Below are positions 53,357 through 64,000 of a DNA stretch of 64,000 nt, piece after piece; position 1 is the stretch's first letter, and each line of letters opens with the position of its first letter. Position numbers and translations under genes: made by a program. The stretch covers positions 1,054,001-1,118,000 of the forward strand of contig CM022371.1 of NCBI GenBank assembly GCA_011800155.1, read 5' to 3'. Under the pieces are notes generated by a model that had not been told where the DNA came from, searched no databases, and saw only the letters and a list, made by a program, of their open reading frames with translations. The DNA is from Flammulina velutipes. Taxonomy: Eukaryota > Basidiomycota > Agaricomycetes > Agaricales > Physalacriaceae.

Positions 53357-55900
53357 ATGTCCATATTTGCACCTGGAACTGCGCCCATCAAGGCAGAGTG
53401 TGTGCTATCATATACGGATTGGTTTTTACTTATCGAAACTATCAGATTCCTGGCCTCCACGACTGCTCTGACCAGCGCCCCGGACGACGATGCAGCTGAA
53501 GGTGGCACAGCGCGCGCATCGGGTTCATCTGCATCAGTGGACTATCGATCCAACGGAAACCCAGGCGGAGGTCGCCAGAAAAAAACAAAAGCCGAGAAAA
53601 AAGCCCAACGCGGTCAAAACAAAGGTCGACGCTTTGGCAAAACGCGAGACGACCTTGACCTGTGTTGGAGAATCGCCAATGGCGCTGTTTGTGAATTTGG
53701 CGCAGAGTACGTCTCGTTCTTGACCTCTGCATTCATTACTTAATTTTAGAATAGGGAATGTCGATTCAATCATGACATACCAGCATACCTAGAAGCCAAA
53801 CCCGCTGACCTGCATATGAATTTGGTCTCGGAAATCCAAGACCATCCTCCCTTCACGTCCGAAGCTACGCCATCGACTTCCGAACTCACTCCTCAAGATG
53901 TCTGTCCGGTGTTCGCAGAGACGGGAGATTGTCGGTATGGCTATAAATGCCGTTTCCTTCGATCCCACATACGCAAGGAAGAGGATGGCTCCCTCACTCT
54001 GCTGAAGGACGAGGAGAAGACCGCTCGTACCGCTGTCAGTGCAAAGGAGGGTAACTTTGTCGGCGCAGATGTACAAAAGCTTTTGAGGTCGAAAAAGGTA
54101 CGTATGGCTAACTTTTTATTGAACTACTGAACAAGCTGGTCCTTGTAGTACCCATTTCCAATCACAGATGCCTTGATAGAGGAACAAAAACGCGCAGAGG
54201 AAGCCGAGAAGCAAGCTGCCTCACAAAAGGCTCAGACGCAAGCCGACAGTATCGTTGTTGATACCGAGCTGAACGCGACTGGATCAACAGAAACGGAAAC
54301 ACCAGCAGCCTCGTCCGAGGCACAAGTCGACACACCTGATGTTCCGATGCGATTTAACGAAAAGAAAAGGCTGCACTGGAGTGGCAAGACCTGTACGAGT
54401 TTCGAATCTTTTTCCTGGGAATAAAAGACTGATACGATGTGTGCACAGATCTCGCACCGCTTACAACCGTTGGAAACCTGGTAGGTGACTTGCATTTGGC
54501 CGTATCCGAATCGGTTTAAATAGGTTGATTCGACAGCCGTTTCGTCGCTTATGTGTGACCTTGGGCGCAGATATCACCTGTGGAGAGAGTGCGTGCATTA
54601 TTCTCTCCATACTGTCGGCCAACAATACTCATCTCCGTTGATTGCAGTGGGCCTGGCTACTTCATTCCTACAAGGCTCAAAGGAAGAATGGTCGCTCGTT
54701 CGTCGTCATCCCTCGGAGAAGACATTCGGAGTCCAAGTCGCAGGAAGCAAGCCCAACACACTCATTCCTACAGCCGAGGTCATAAGCAAAGAGCTAGGCG
54801 GCAATGTTGACTTTGTGGATATCAATTGCGGGTGTCCTATCGATCTCGTCTTCAAATCTGGGAGCGGATCTGCGTGTGAGTGTTCCAGTAACGCTCACGC
54901 TGTCGTTTTTTTGTTTACGTTGTTGGCAGTGCTCGACGCAGTTGGAAAACTTGGCCGGATCATCGTGGGCATGAACAAAGCGCTTGGGGACGTTCCGTTA
55001 ACTGTCAAACTGAGGACGGGTGTGAAAGACGGAAAGAACACGGCGCACAAGTTGATGCCCAGACTGGGTCCTGAATTTGGTGCATCCTGTATCACGGTGA
55101 GTTTTTTTGCCCTTGTACGATCGCGATGGTTGTAACTTCTTTTCAGCTACATGGACGCTCTCGTCAACAACGTTATACAAAACTCGCTGACTGGGGTTAC
55201 ATTAAGCAATGTGTCGAAGCTGTGCGTGCGAGAGAAGAGGAAGAGAACTGTTAGTACCGTCTAGGTCTTGGTTCACCTATTTGATCTTACCTTCGCCATA
55301 GTGGCTCCCGTGCCCATTTTCGGTGGAGGAGATTGCTTCTCGTCTCAAGATTATTGGGGCGCCGTCGACAAATATGGTGTGGACGGTGTCATGGTGGCCC
55401 GCGGAGCACTCATCAAGCCTTGGATATTCACGGAGATCAAAGAGCACAGGGAGTGGGACATTAGCGCCAGAGAGAGACTCGACTTGATACGCCAGGTTGG
55501 TCCCGTCCCAATCTCTCTTGCCTGTCATTTGACTCTGTCCCATAGTTTGCTGAATTCGGATTGAGCCACTTCGGTACTGACACTGCTGGTGTGACGACTA
55601 CGAGGAGATATCTGTGCGAAGCATTGTCCTTCCAATACCGATATGTTCCTATTGGGCTGTTGGAGAGCCTTCCTGGGAGGATCAACGACCGCGCACCTGC
55701 GTTCCGTGGGCGAAACGAGCTTGGTCAGTGGCCTTTTTGTTCTCTTGATAGGTAGCTAACTCATAAGGATAGAAAGTCTTCTGGCGAGTGATAACAGCCA
55801 GGACTGGGTCAAAGTTTCGGAGATGTTCTTGGGGCCTGCGCCTGAGTCGTGGACGTTCACGCCCAAACATAAGAGCAATTCGTATGAGAGCCAAGGTTAA
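53357..55900 (+). CDS. DUS3: tRNA-dihydrouridine(47) synthase [NAD(P)+]
   Basis: A gene of about ten exons encodes a protein of roughly 680 residues. It starts [14 protein letters not shown] (upstream frame lacks ATG). A Lys-rich segment precedes two CCCH zinc fingers: [20 protein letters not shown] (restored across an intron) and [20 protein letters not shown]. The flavin TIM barrel follows: [77 protein letters not shown] (catalytic Cys in CGCPID), [40 protein letters not shown], and [20 protein letters not shown]. The helical domain ends [20 protein letters not shown]. Dus3 reduces U47 of tRNAs, and also some mRNA uridines. All expected motifs are present. Confidence 0.95.
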
Positions 55901-56322
55901 AACTGTACATCAACTTCCTCTTACCTTACATGACAATACGCGACGATGATGCCCTGCCACCGTAACCTCAAAATTCACACGCGACTTTCTTGCAAGCACC
56001 ACCCATCACTGGAGAGTAACTGTATCGCGCGCAAGATTAATTCGACACAGAAAAACAAGCCTAAACTCATGAACGACACGAAGGAGGCTGGCATCAATCT
56101 AGCTAGGTAACCTAGCCTTTGTAAGTATGAGCAAGCGTCGATACCGAAGGCTACATAGGTAAATCTTAAAATTTTGGCGTGAACACAGGCTCCTGAACCA
56201 GCCCTCGTTGGTGGTTCAAACTGAAAAATGAAAATACTAACCAAGATAGGTATCCAACAATAATTCGTACGCCACTAGTATTACAAGCGCATATCTATGC
56301 CTTTCGTCAGCTGTCTATGGTA
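55901..56322. other. 3' flanks of two convergent genes
   Basis: About 420 bases between the stop codons of DUS3 and the reductase. Short frames only. Contains both 3' UTRs. Confidence 0.5.
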
Positions 56323-57665
56323 TCATAAATTGGCTCTCTCGCTCTCGTCAGCGAATGGCTGGTCAATATATCCCCTCGCTACATTTCCCTTTAGGTAGAA
56401 AGTCTTCCTGTCATACGGCGTGAAAGGAATCCCATTCTTGATGCGATGGACAATGTCAGGCTAAACCAAAACGATAAACATCCAACCTCGAGAAAGATAA
56501 TGTCACTCACATTCGCAATATAATGTCTCCCAAAAGCGATCAAACCGCCCTTCTCCTCTGCTGTCTTGATTGCAGAGGCTGCATCGTATCCACCAGCAGA
56601 AATAAGCGGAATATGGGGCCCTTCGCCGGCGTTCAGAATGTTCCGTATGAAGTCGTTACTCTCGTGTTCAGCGATCTCCGAGTCCTTTCTGTCGGACAAT
56701 CCGAGGATACGAGGTTCCACGACATGGATGTATGCGAATGAGGGATGGCGCTGCTTGATAGCACTAGCGAGGGCAGAGAACGTGGGTATCGCGTCGGTAC
56801 TATCCATTCCTAGAAAATCTCAGCGAGGTACCAACTTGAAGATCGGTTTACTTACCTTGACCACAGTTCCATGGACTCATGCGGTATCCCGTTCGTTCAG
56901 CACCGACTGCAGCCACGACGGCATCGACGACTTCCAGCGGGAACCGAATCCGGTTTTCTGTGGGGCCGCCGTACGCGTCTGTTCGTCTGTTGGAGATGCC
57001 TCTGGAGAATTGGTCCAGCAGGTAGCCGTTGGCGCCATGGACCTCCACTGATATCAAATGAGTTATGTGCAACGAGGAGGATAGAGAAAGGGGCGTACCA
57101 CCGTCGAACCCGGCTTTGATAGCGTTTTTGGCGGCCTGAGCGTACAGTCCAACGTATTCCTTGATCTCTTCGGTGGTCAGAGGACGAGGCTTGGTATCCT
57201 TTCCAGGGAGGGGAACGTCCGAGGCGCTGACATATGGGAAGGATGGGTCTTCAGCCTTCAGGACCTCTGGATCGGCAGCACGGCCCAAAGCCCACAGCTG
57301 CAAATAGATGAAGGATCCATTTGCGTGCACTGAGTCGGTGACCTACAGTCACATCCTCAATGGTTATCAGGTAGAAATAAATAAATACTTACCTCCTTCC
57401 AAGCGCGAATCATGTCTTCATTCCAGATACCAGGGATGTTGGTGAACCCACCTGCTTTTGCAGCGATGAAGGTTGCCTCTGTGATTAACAAAGTTCCCGG
57501 AGAATGAGCCCGCTGGGTGTAATAGGTCTTGACGAGTTCAAAGAATGGTACGTGGCTTTCCGTGGCCTTCATTCGCGTCAGTGGCGCAAGGACCACTCGA
57601 TTCTGGAGTTTTGCGGTCCCGACATTTATGGGCTGGAAAAGCTTGGACGCTGAGTAATTGGACAT
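56323..57665 (-). CDS. Old yellow enzyme-type NADH:flavin oxidoreductase
   Basis: A five-exon gene encodes about 370 residues. MSNYSASKLFQPINVGTAKL opens the FMN-binding barrel, then NRVVLAPLTRMKATESHVP, PGTLLITEATFIAAKAGGFT, VHANGSFIYLQLWALGRAAD, VEVHGANGYLLDQFSRGISN (substrate-binding His and Asn of HGAN), RTDAYGGPTENRIRFPLEVV, YRMSPWN, LISAGGYDAASAIKTAEEKG and GLIAFGRHYIANPDIVHRIK. It ends at a TGA after ADESERANL. All typical OYE motifs are there. Members reduce activated C=C bonds using NADPH; the natural substrate is unknown. A TATA box stands about 40 bases upstream of the ATG, suggesting inducible expression. Confidence 0.92.
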
Positions 57666-58307
57666 GTTTCAAAGAGAAAGGATGGTAGTTGCAATCGAGA
57701 AGAGCCTTTTTATAGGAGGGCTGACAGAGAACAGTGTTATTCCGCGCGTGGGGGAGTAATCAAAGTATTGCGACATGGGGGAATGAGTAAGGACTCGGGA
57801 TTCGGATTACAGATAACCGAGTGCAGAGTTGATATCCCCGTTTGGACATGCGCCACACTTCATCAAGTACAAGCCACGGTTTGCGGGTTATATAAGAGAG
57901 TGTAGAAGAATAGTTGCACATTCATTTCCCCTCGGAAGGTTATCCAGATTTTGCTGATATCTGTTGTCTGAATCGTCCAAATTGCTCGCAGGTTAGCTGC
58001 GTTCTTTTGAGGAGCATTGGATTCCTGAAGTGACGACTCATTTATTCTGTGCGAGCCCTTCCGGGTGTGATGATACTTATGTATGGGAACGTCAAACGAT
58101 TTCAACGCCCTCAGGCATGATTGACCTGCTGTAAATCCAGACGAAACCATGCTCGCCATTGATTTCAGACTACTTACACCTTGTACACATGTAATGTGGC
58201 GCAGATTCGTTTCGCACCTATGTAGATACCTGTATTTTCTTGTTTATAAGTACAGAACTGAGAAATCAGTTTGAGAATACATAGCATCGTTCCCTTTGGG
58301 ATACTCT
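57666..58307. other. Promoter of OYE gene and duplicated 3' flank of unknown tandem gene 1
   Basis: The part near 57705 holds the TATA box of the OYE gene. From about 58070 to 58300 the DNA aligns by eye with 59715-59950, the 3' flank of the second tandem gene, including the shared words GTCAAACGATTTC, GCCCTCAGGCATG and TGTACA(C)ATGTAATGTGG. The related motif GCGCCACAC is near 57850. Confidence 0.6.
57705..57714 (-). promoter_or_regulatory. TATA box of the OYE gene
   Basis: On the minus strand the sequence reads CTATAAAAAGG, a near-perfect TATA box about 40 bases before the ATG at 57665. Confidence 0.7.
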
Positions 58308-59546
58308 TCAAATATGGTTGGAACACACTTCGTAATCAGCCCGGTCCCGTTCGTCTCCAAGGGCCTCCGTAACCATCTCCAGAACTCTCTTTCCAACGAT
58401 ACATACCTGGGATTCATGTCGCCATCCTCCTGCCCGTGGACGAATGTCAAGAATCTGTTGCGCAAGTGCGTCGTCCGGAACCCCGTTCGCGAACTCGGGG
58501 AATGATTGCCTGATACCCAGAGCGCTGAGGCCGAATATCATCATGTGCCAACGCTCCAAGGTCAAACCCTTCAGCTTTCCCGCTAGTTCAGCCTCGTACT
58601 CAGCCATCTTGGATTCATCCACCGCCGAGGCGTAAGCGGCACTGATATTGGGGCCATAGTCATTGTAAAATCTGGTGAGGAGGTCGTCTCTCAGCTCAGC
58701 AGTGTTCGGTTGCAGAAGCTTTCTATGCAAGTCACGAAGGTATGAGTACACAAGAAGGATAAATGGTATGGGACTCACGCTAATAAGAGCTCCTCGAGTG
58801 AAAGATTGTTCATGAAATATTTCGCGGCTAGAAAACCTCCGCAGAACATGTTTTCAGACCAATGATGCGACCTATATCGCGGGTATGTTGCTTGAAGGAT
58901 GCGCGCTTTAGACATTGAAAAGGTATCTTCAAGCCGTTCATCCTGACCAAGGCCCGCCAGATACCAGATGTCTTCTGTAAGATCGAGTATAGTGTCATTT
59001 GACCATCTCAAGGGCATGACAAAGACCCCGTCTTCGCCAAAAATCCAGAATTCTGGTGTAGACTGTGACAGTTGTAAACATGTTGGCAGCCGAGCCACAA
59101 GTCGCTCGACAAGGACGAAGAACAAGAAGTCAAGTCCTGGTGAGTGATAGTGAGTAACAGCGCCGAGTTTCAGTAGAGGTTTCTTTACGCCCACCTGTGC
59201 TTCCCGGTCCAAAGGCGTGAAATACTATATGAACTTCTGGGGTGCAGAGATCGATCGGGGGATCGGGGGGAACGGTTCGAAAGGTCTGCCTAGTTCCAGC
59301 AAACCATTCTAATGCATGATTGTAGGTTGATTCGTACTCCTTTCGAATGAGTATCGTTGGGTTCGGGATATATCCAGAGAACGCTGAGATATCCATGGTC
59401 TTGTAAATCGTCCCGTCCGTGCTAGTGTGCTGATGAACCACCTCATCTCGCCTTTGCTCGGCCCATGTAGAAGTCCAGAATTTATGCAAGGGAGTATCGT
59501 TCTTGACTTTGGAAGATGAGGGAATGTCTCTCAAGACTTCGTACAT
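58308..59546 (-). CDS. Unknown protein, tandem copy 1
   Basis: A three-exon gene of about 340 residues begins MYEVLRDIPSSSKVKNDTPL. Main stretches are FWTSTWAEQRRDEVVHQHTS, TDGTIYKTMDISAFSGYIPN, PTILIRKEYESTYNHALEWF, LLKLGAVTHYHSPGLDFLFF, VLVERLVARLPTCLQLSQST, ILQATYPRYRSHHWSENMFC, AAKYFMNNLSLEELLLA and RAGGWRHESQVCIVGKRVLE, ending RADYEVCSNHI. The first intron appears to use a weak GTTCCC donor and ATATAG acceptor (47 bases); without it the frame runs into a stop. It is mostly helical by composition, with no signal peptide or membrane helix. Not recognised. Closely similar to the gene at 59954-61198. Confidence 0.65.
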
Positions 59547-59953
59547 GATGGTGAGTACTCAAAATGGGGCCGTGAGAGACCTGAGTGCCAATTCTCCCGA
59601 TCCTCTGCCAAGGAATTTCTCGGTTCATTACGCGATGCGCTGGGAACCTATCACTGGCAGGGTAGTGCTGCCTAGTATGAAGAATATGAAGAACCTTTCG
59701 TTGGGCACCGAATGTGACGGTACTTACGAAGTTGGGGACGTCAAACGATTTCGTCGCCCTCAGGCATGGCTGACCTGCCATATATCCAGGTAGCTATACT
59801 TTGATTTCAGACCCCAGTCTGGTGTACATGTAATGTGGTGCAGAGTCGTTTCGCACCTGTCTACCTATATTTTCATGTATGCAGAACGGCGAGAAACCAC
59901 TTTGTTAATACGTAGCCTTGTTCCTTTTAGTAGTTCTACCCAGCTACTACCCT
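59547..59953. other. Intergenic, duplicated 3' flank of tandem copy 2
   Basis: About 400 bases between the tandem genes; the part from about 59715 onward matches the flank at 58070-58300. An open minus-strand frame with ATG (MAGQPCLRATKSFDVPNF, then a GTAAGT donor) is present here and a diverged version of it lies in the other flank, so a lost or alternative first exon is possible. Confidence 0.5.
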
Positions 59954-61198
59954 TTAAATATGGATGGAACACAGCTCGTAATCTGCCCGGTCCCGCTCGT
60001 CTCCAAGAGCCTCCCTGACCATCTCCACGACTCTCTTTCCAGCAATACATACCTGGGATTCATACCGCCAGCCTCCTGCCCGTGGTCGGATGTCAAGAAT
60101 CTGTTGCGCAAGCGCGTCGTCCGGAACTCCATCCGCAAAATCGGGAAATGATTGCCTGACACCTAGTGCGTCGAGGCCCAATATCATCATGCGCCAACGC
60201 TCCAATGTCAGACCCTTCAGCTTTACCGCTAGGTCAGCTTCGTACTCAGCCATCTTAGATTCATCCACAGCCATGGCGTAGGCGGTGCTGATATTCGAGC
60301 CATAATCATTGTAGAACTTGGTGAGGAGGTCGTCTCTCAGTTCAGAGGCATTCGGTTGCAGAAGCTTTCTATGCACAAAAATGTGTGAATACACGATAAT
60401 AGTCCATGGGAAGTTAAGCGAAGTGTGACTCACGCTAATAAGAGCTCCTCGAGTGAAAGATTGTTCATGAAATATTTCGCGGCTAGCGAACCTCCGCGGA
60501 ACATGGACTTGGACCAATGATACGATCTATATCGCGGGTATGTTGCTTGAAGGATGCGCACTTTACACGCGGAAAGGATATCGTCAATCCGTTCATCCTG
60601 ACCGAGGCCCACCAGATACAAGATGTCTGCTGTAAGACCTCTGACGGTGTTAGTTGACCATCCCAAAGGTATGACATAGACCCCGTCTTCGCAAAAAAAC
60701 CAGTATCTTCCCGTAGACAGTTGTAAACATGTTGGCAGCCTAGCCACAAGTCGCTCGACAAGGATGAAGAACAATAGGTCAAGTCCTGGTGAGTGATAGT
60801 GAGCAACAGCGCCAACTATTAGGAGAGGTTCAATTCCGCCCACCTGTACTTCCTGGTCCAAATGCGTGAAATACTCTATGAGCTTCCGGTTTGCAGAGAT
60901 CGGTCGCCGGGGGATCGGGGGGAACCGTTCGAAATATGCGCCTGGTCCCAGCAAACCATTCCAAGACATGGTTGTAGGTCATTTCATACTCCTTTCGAAT
61001 CAGTATGGTTGGGTTCGGGACATATCCAGAGAAGGCCGAGATATCCATGGTCTTGTAAATCGTCCCGTCCGTGCTGGAGTGCTGGTGGATCACTCCATCT
61101 CTTCTTTGTTCGCTCCAGGTAGACGTCCAGAATCTATGCAAAGGGCTATCGTTCTCGGCTTTGGAGGCTGTAGGGACGCGTCTCAAGACATCGTGCAT
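59954..61198 (-). CDS. Unknown protein, tandem copy 2
   Basis: Paralog of the gene at 58308 with the same three-exon plan. MHDVLRRVPTASKAENDSPL begins it, then FWTSTWSEQRRDGVIHQHSS, TDGTIYKTMDISAFSGYVPN, PTILIRKEYEMTYNHVLEWF, LLIVGAVAHYHSPGLDLLFF, ILVERLVARLPTCLQLSTGR, ILQATYPRYRSYHWSKSMFR and RAGGWRYESQVCIAGKRVVE, ending RADYELCSIHI. The first intron again starts GTTCCC and ends at an AG two bases further on than in copy 1. Two overlapping frames meet here, and the intron is needed to join them. Divergence is moderate, with most changes conservative, so both copies seem to be under selection. Function unknown. Confidence 0.65.
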
Positions 61199-61364
61199 GA
61201 TGGTGAGTGCCAAACAAAACCTAACCCTTGAAAGTTTCTGTGTCACCTATAACCTCAACAAATGCTCAGTACGCAGCAAACAAGAGCAATGACCGTCACC
61301 TCTTATAACAAAGCAATGTCTAAAAGCACAGTGTAATAATGACAACGACAGACCGATACAACGC

Positions 61365-63087
61365 CTATAACCCCTTTGTATCATATGTACGGAAAGATCT
61401 GGTCTTTACCGCTAGCGTCCGCAGATTGACCAACACCAGCATCCCAGTGGACGCAAACTCGGGAACCAGCACGACTCTACACCGAACGTCACCATCAACC
61501 GCCATCTTCGTCGAAAACTTCTTTTGTCCTCCGACGAGGTAGATGTCTGGTGTTCCCTTGAGCATGAAAGGGTCCGTATTAAAATATGGATGACACCACA
61601 GCGTGTCGGGCGCAGTTGGCGCCATGTGTCGCCAGTGGAGAGTCGATTCCAGGATAGAGAGTCGCGTGGTGGGAGGCGAAACGAGATATTTGAACATGTC
61701 ATTGAGAGGCTGGCCGGAGTTCACTAGTACGGTTCGGGAAATTGGCTTCGGAGAGCCTGGCTCTTCGGACCCAGCGCCCAGACGTAGGTACGTGGGATTG
61801 GTCTCGCAGAAGAAGGAGGGCATTGAGGATACGGAGCCCATCATGGCGCGTGGAAATGGTTGTTGGGGGAGAATGACACCCGACGGGTCTGTATCTCCGG
61901 CAAGGATATGGATGGGCATGACTGAGCCAATGTCGTTTAGATGGCCAGCCAGAATGGTTGTAGGGTGCGAGGAAAATGTAGATACGTCTTGTCCATATCT
62001 CCCTCGCTATGTACTCCGTCAATCTTTGTATGCATTACCAGAAAAAAGAACTTACTGCTTTCTTTTCATCTTCAGCTACGCCCTTCACAACGTCTGGTTT
62101 TGAAGGTGCCATTGGCGCGAAGGAGTTACCGGCGATGATAATTCGAGATATCTGAGCAGCCACTAGTCGGTCCTCAATGCCACCCTCTTCTCCCGCAAGA
62201 TACTCAATAAGCATTTGGAGCGAAGCGTCGGGCGAATCCGACGACCCCACGCTTAAGCCAGAAATAACGGCTATCCATTCGTCTGAAGCGGTATCTGCCA
62301 TTTCAAACATTAGTATCTGCGTCGCGTGTGGATTTTGACAATGCTCACCATCAACATCCATAGCGTCGTCCGCCTGCTCGTCGTCGTTATTTCTCTCAAT
62401 CGGCGGCGCCATTCCCGCGAAACAAATGTCCACCACCTCGAAATCTCCATTGGGGGTCTCCATGCCTAACGCCCCCATGATAACGCCAGTGACCAAGTTC
62501 GCGTTCTTTAGTCGGTCCCCTACGAGATTTACGCGTCCGGATTCGTCCTCAAGCATGACCACATCGTCGGAGGAACAGAATTTGGTGGGAGGGGGCGGCG
62601 GTGGTATGGAATGCTTCAAAGGGTTGTCTAGTGACGCGTGAATGAAATGATAGATGGACTCACGTCGCGCGCGATATCTTCCATGACATTTGGCTTCAAT
62701 GGCATGTCGAGATATACTGTGCCGATGATATAGCAGAGCTGGGATTTTACGATCTCCAGAACGCGAGGAACGAGAAAAGGGCTACCTGGGGGTTTTCAGT
62801 AGACTGCAGGTTCAAGACGACGCGACGCACCTGCGATATTGCTCCATCGTTCAGTCGCCTTCTCTTCTACGAATTCTCGCAGTTTTTTGAGTCTCAGATA
62901 GTATATGTTGGAGTATTGGTGCTTGTAGGACTTGTCTGCTTTGTTGATTTTGAATGATGGCGTTTCTTCGACTGGGTCCAAGACGAAGGTCGCTGCCCGC
63001 CGAGGCAGCGGAGAAGACGGTCTGGGAGTAAATTCATATGAAGATTAGAGAGGTAAAAGGAACTTACATTACTTGAATATCACTCAT
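61365..63087 (-). CDS. POLD2: DNA polymerase delta small (B) subunit
   Basis: A gene with about five introns starts MSDIQV at 63087. It reads PVEETPSFKINKADKSYKHQ, YSNIYYLRLKKLREFVEEKA (N-terminal OB-fold start), VLEIVKSQLCYIIGTVYLDM, VMLEDESGRVNLVGDRLKNA (OB core), VTGVIMGALGMETPNGDFEV, DEWIAVISGLSVGSSDSPDA (phosphoesterase-like domain start), AAQISRIIIAGNSFAPMAPS, MPIHILAGDTDPSGVILPQQ, LVNSGQPLNDMFKYLVSP, and HMAPTAPDTLWCHPYFNTDP. It ends FRTYDTKGL. This is the inactive-phosphoesterase B subunit (human POLD2, S. pombe Cdc1) that links the catalytic subunit to the rest of Pol delta. The degenerate metal site is normal for the family. Confidence 0.95.
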
Positions 63088-63336
63088 CGTCGTGGCGGAG
63101 AAGACCCACAGAGTAACGGAATAAGTGCCGGATCTGGACAAAAACGGACAGATCATCTCTTGTCGGAGTCTGGCTATATTGTGTGTCCTTTATAAATAGA
63201 AAACAGTAAAGTACATACATGATACACTCAACATTTTCATATTCTTTCCAGCTCGCCTGATTAAGTACACGAGAAGGTTAGACGAAATACATATGTGGTA
63301 CATTGTCTGCTATAGTAGTGCGAAGGGATCCGTTGT

Positions 63337-64000
63337 TTACCAATTTGGAAGCACCTTCCTGCCCTCCCGTAGCAGTTGGTTTAATCTCGAGAGTTCAAGG
63401 GATCCTGGCTGTTGGCCGTCCGGGATATCCAAATTCAATCTAAGGAAAGAAGTGGAAATGTTAGACTCAACGCGTTGAAAGAGTAACGAAGTAAGTACTC
63501 ATCGCGCCTGCTATAATCGACTCTGGCTCCGATTTGGCAACCATGCACTCGTACGGGAAATGCTGATGCCCAGGACTGATATTCGAACAAGGTCCTTGGG
63601 CCCGGTACATAATGCCGGACCCACCTGGGATGAATCACAGGCATTGCGAACGTAGCTAGAGATGGGATATGTGTACCAAAGCAAGTGGTCAATGAAAGGA
63701 GGCGAAGATAGTGGTGTACGAAGGGATAGACGACATACGCGTCCTGGTCGATATAACCAATATCAAGGCGCAGAAGGCGCAAATGACGGAGACCAGAGAG
63801 GGCTTCTGCTAGATTTTCCTGACGATAAGATACATTAATGGATGCAGAGATAATGATTGAGCTAACACACCTCAATTTCTGGAAATCGAGTTATACCATC
63901 AGACCAGCATCGTTGTATCTCCAGTGTCACGATATTCGGATACGTAGCAGCTATGAACCTCAACAGCTGACAGTCGATCTCTCCGTGGACGGCGAATCGG
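63337..64000 (-). CDS. LRR / F-box-like protein, 3' part only (runs off right edge)
   Basis: Three exons are visible, and the 5' end lies outside. The frame reads AVHGEIDCQLLRFIAATYPN, IVTLEIQRCWSDGITRFPEI, ENLAEALSGLRHLRLLRLDI, YVVYPFVHHYLRLLSLTTCF, and GARVDYSRRDELNLDIPDGQ, ending REGRKVLPNW. The spacing of LxxLxL-like segments resembles leucine-rich repeats behind an F-box, a very large family in Agaricomycetes, but the F-box itself would be outside. Introns at GTGTGT...CGTCAG and GTACTT...CTTAG keep the frame. The name is an inference from pattern only. Confidence 0.5.

Overview
The window looks like nuclear DNA of a mushroom-forming basidiomycete (Agaricomycetes). Nearly every gene is cut by many short introns of about 45 to 65 bases with GT...AG ends. 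The gene families also fit: two DUF6593-type genes, a tandem pair of GH128 (Asl1-like) glucanases, a small DOPA 4,5-dioxygenase-like protein, an NRC-2-type kinase, and nuclear genes for mitochondrial ribosomal proteins. I see no rRNA, confident tRNA, CRISPR array, or intact transposon. Gene models were built by hand from reading frames joined at plausible splice sites. Gene ends are usually firm, while some internal exons are inferred.

Left part (1-10 kb): an incomplete unknown gene, the dioxygenase-like gene with 14-base and 5-base exons, a small mitochondrial-type membrane protein, a gene-free stretch, then an HSF-type transcription factor and an NRC-2/Fpk1-type kinase on the minus strand. 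From about 10.4 to 14.1 kb there is no gene I can support.

Middle part (14-45 kb): a 14-helix-type MFS transporter, a small membrane protein sharing a promoter region with mitochondrial uS14, a small gene with an unresolved frame break, a WD40 protein, AP-3 delta, a secreted M28 aminopeptidase, mitochondrial uL11, a small unknown protein, a DUF6593 gene, an AhpD/CMD-like protein, two GH128 glucanases in tandem, a two-RRM protein, a GPATCH11-like G-patch protein, a Ser-rich protein, a second DUF6593 gene and a bZIP factor with a DUF3425-type C-terminus.

Right part (45-64 kb): the most distinctive feature is a head-to-tail array of three paralogs (45.5-51.8 kb). Each has a conserved N-terminal block, a central six-cysteine cluster resembling Zn2Cys6 with altered spacing, a helical region split over many small exons, a conserved C-terminal domain, an acidic stretch and a terminal KRPRV basic tail. 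I cannot place this family by name. It is followed by an uncertain coiled-coil-like gene, DUS3, an old-yellow-enzyme reductase, a second tandem duplication of an unknown protein whose 3' flanks are also duplicated, the DNA polymerase delta small subunit, and an incomplete gene at the right edge.

The housekeeping genes are scattered and do not form a pathway. The secreted hydrolases, lineage-restricted families and tandem duplications look like local expansion of accessory genes between conserved ones. No secondary-metabolite cluster is evident.
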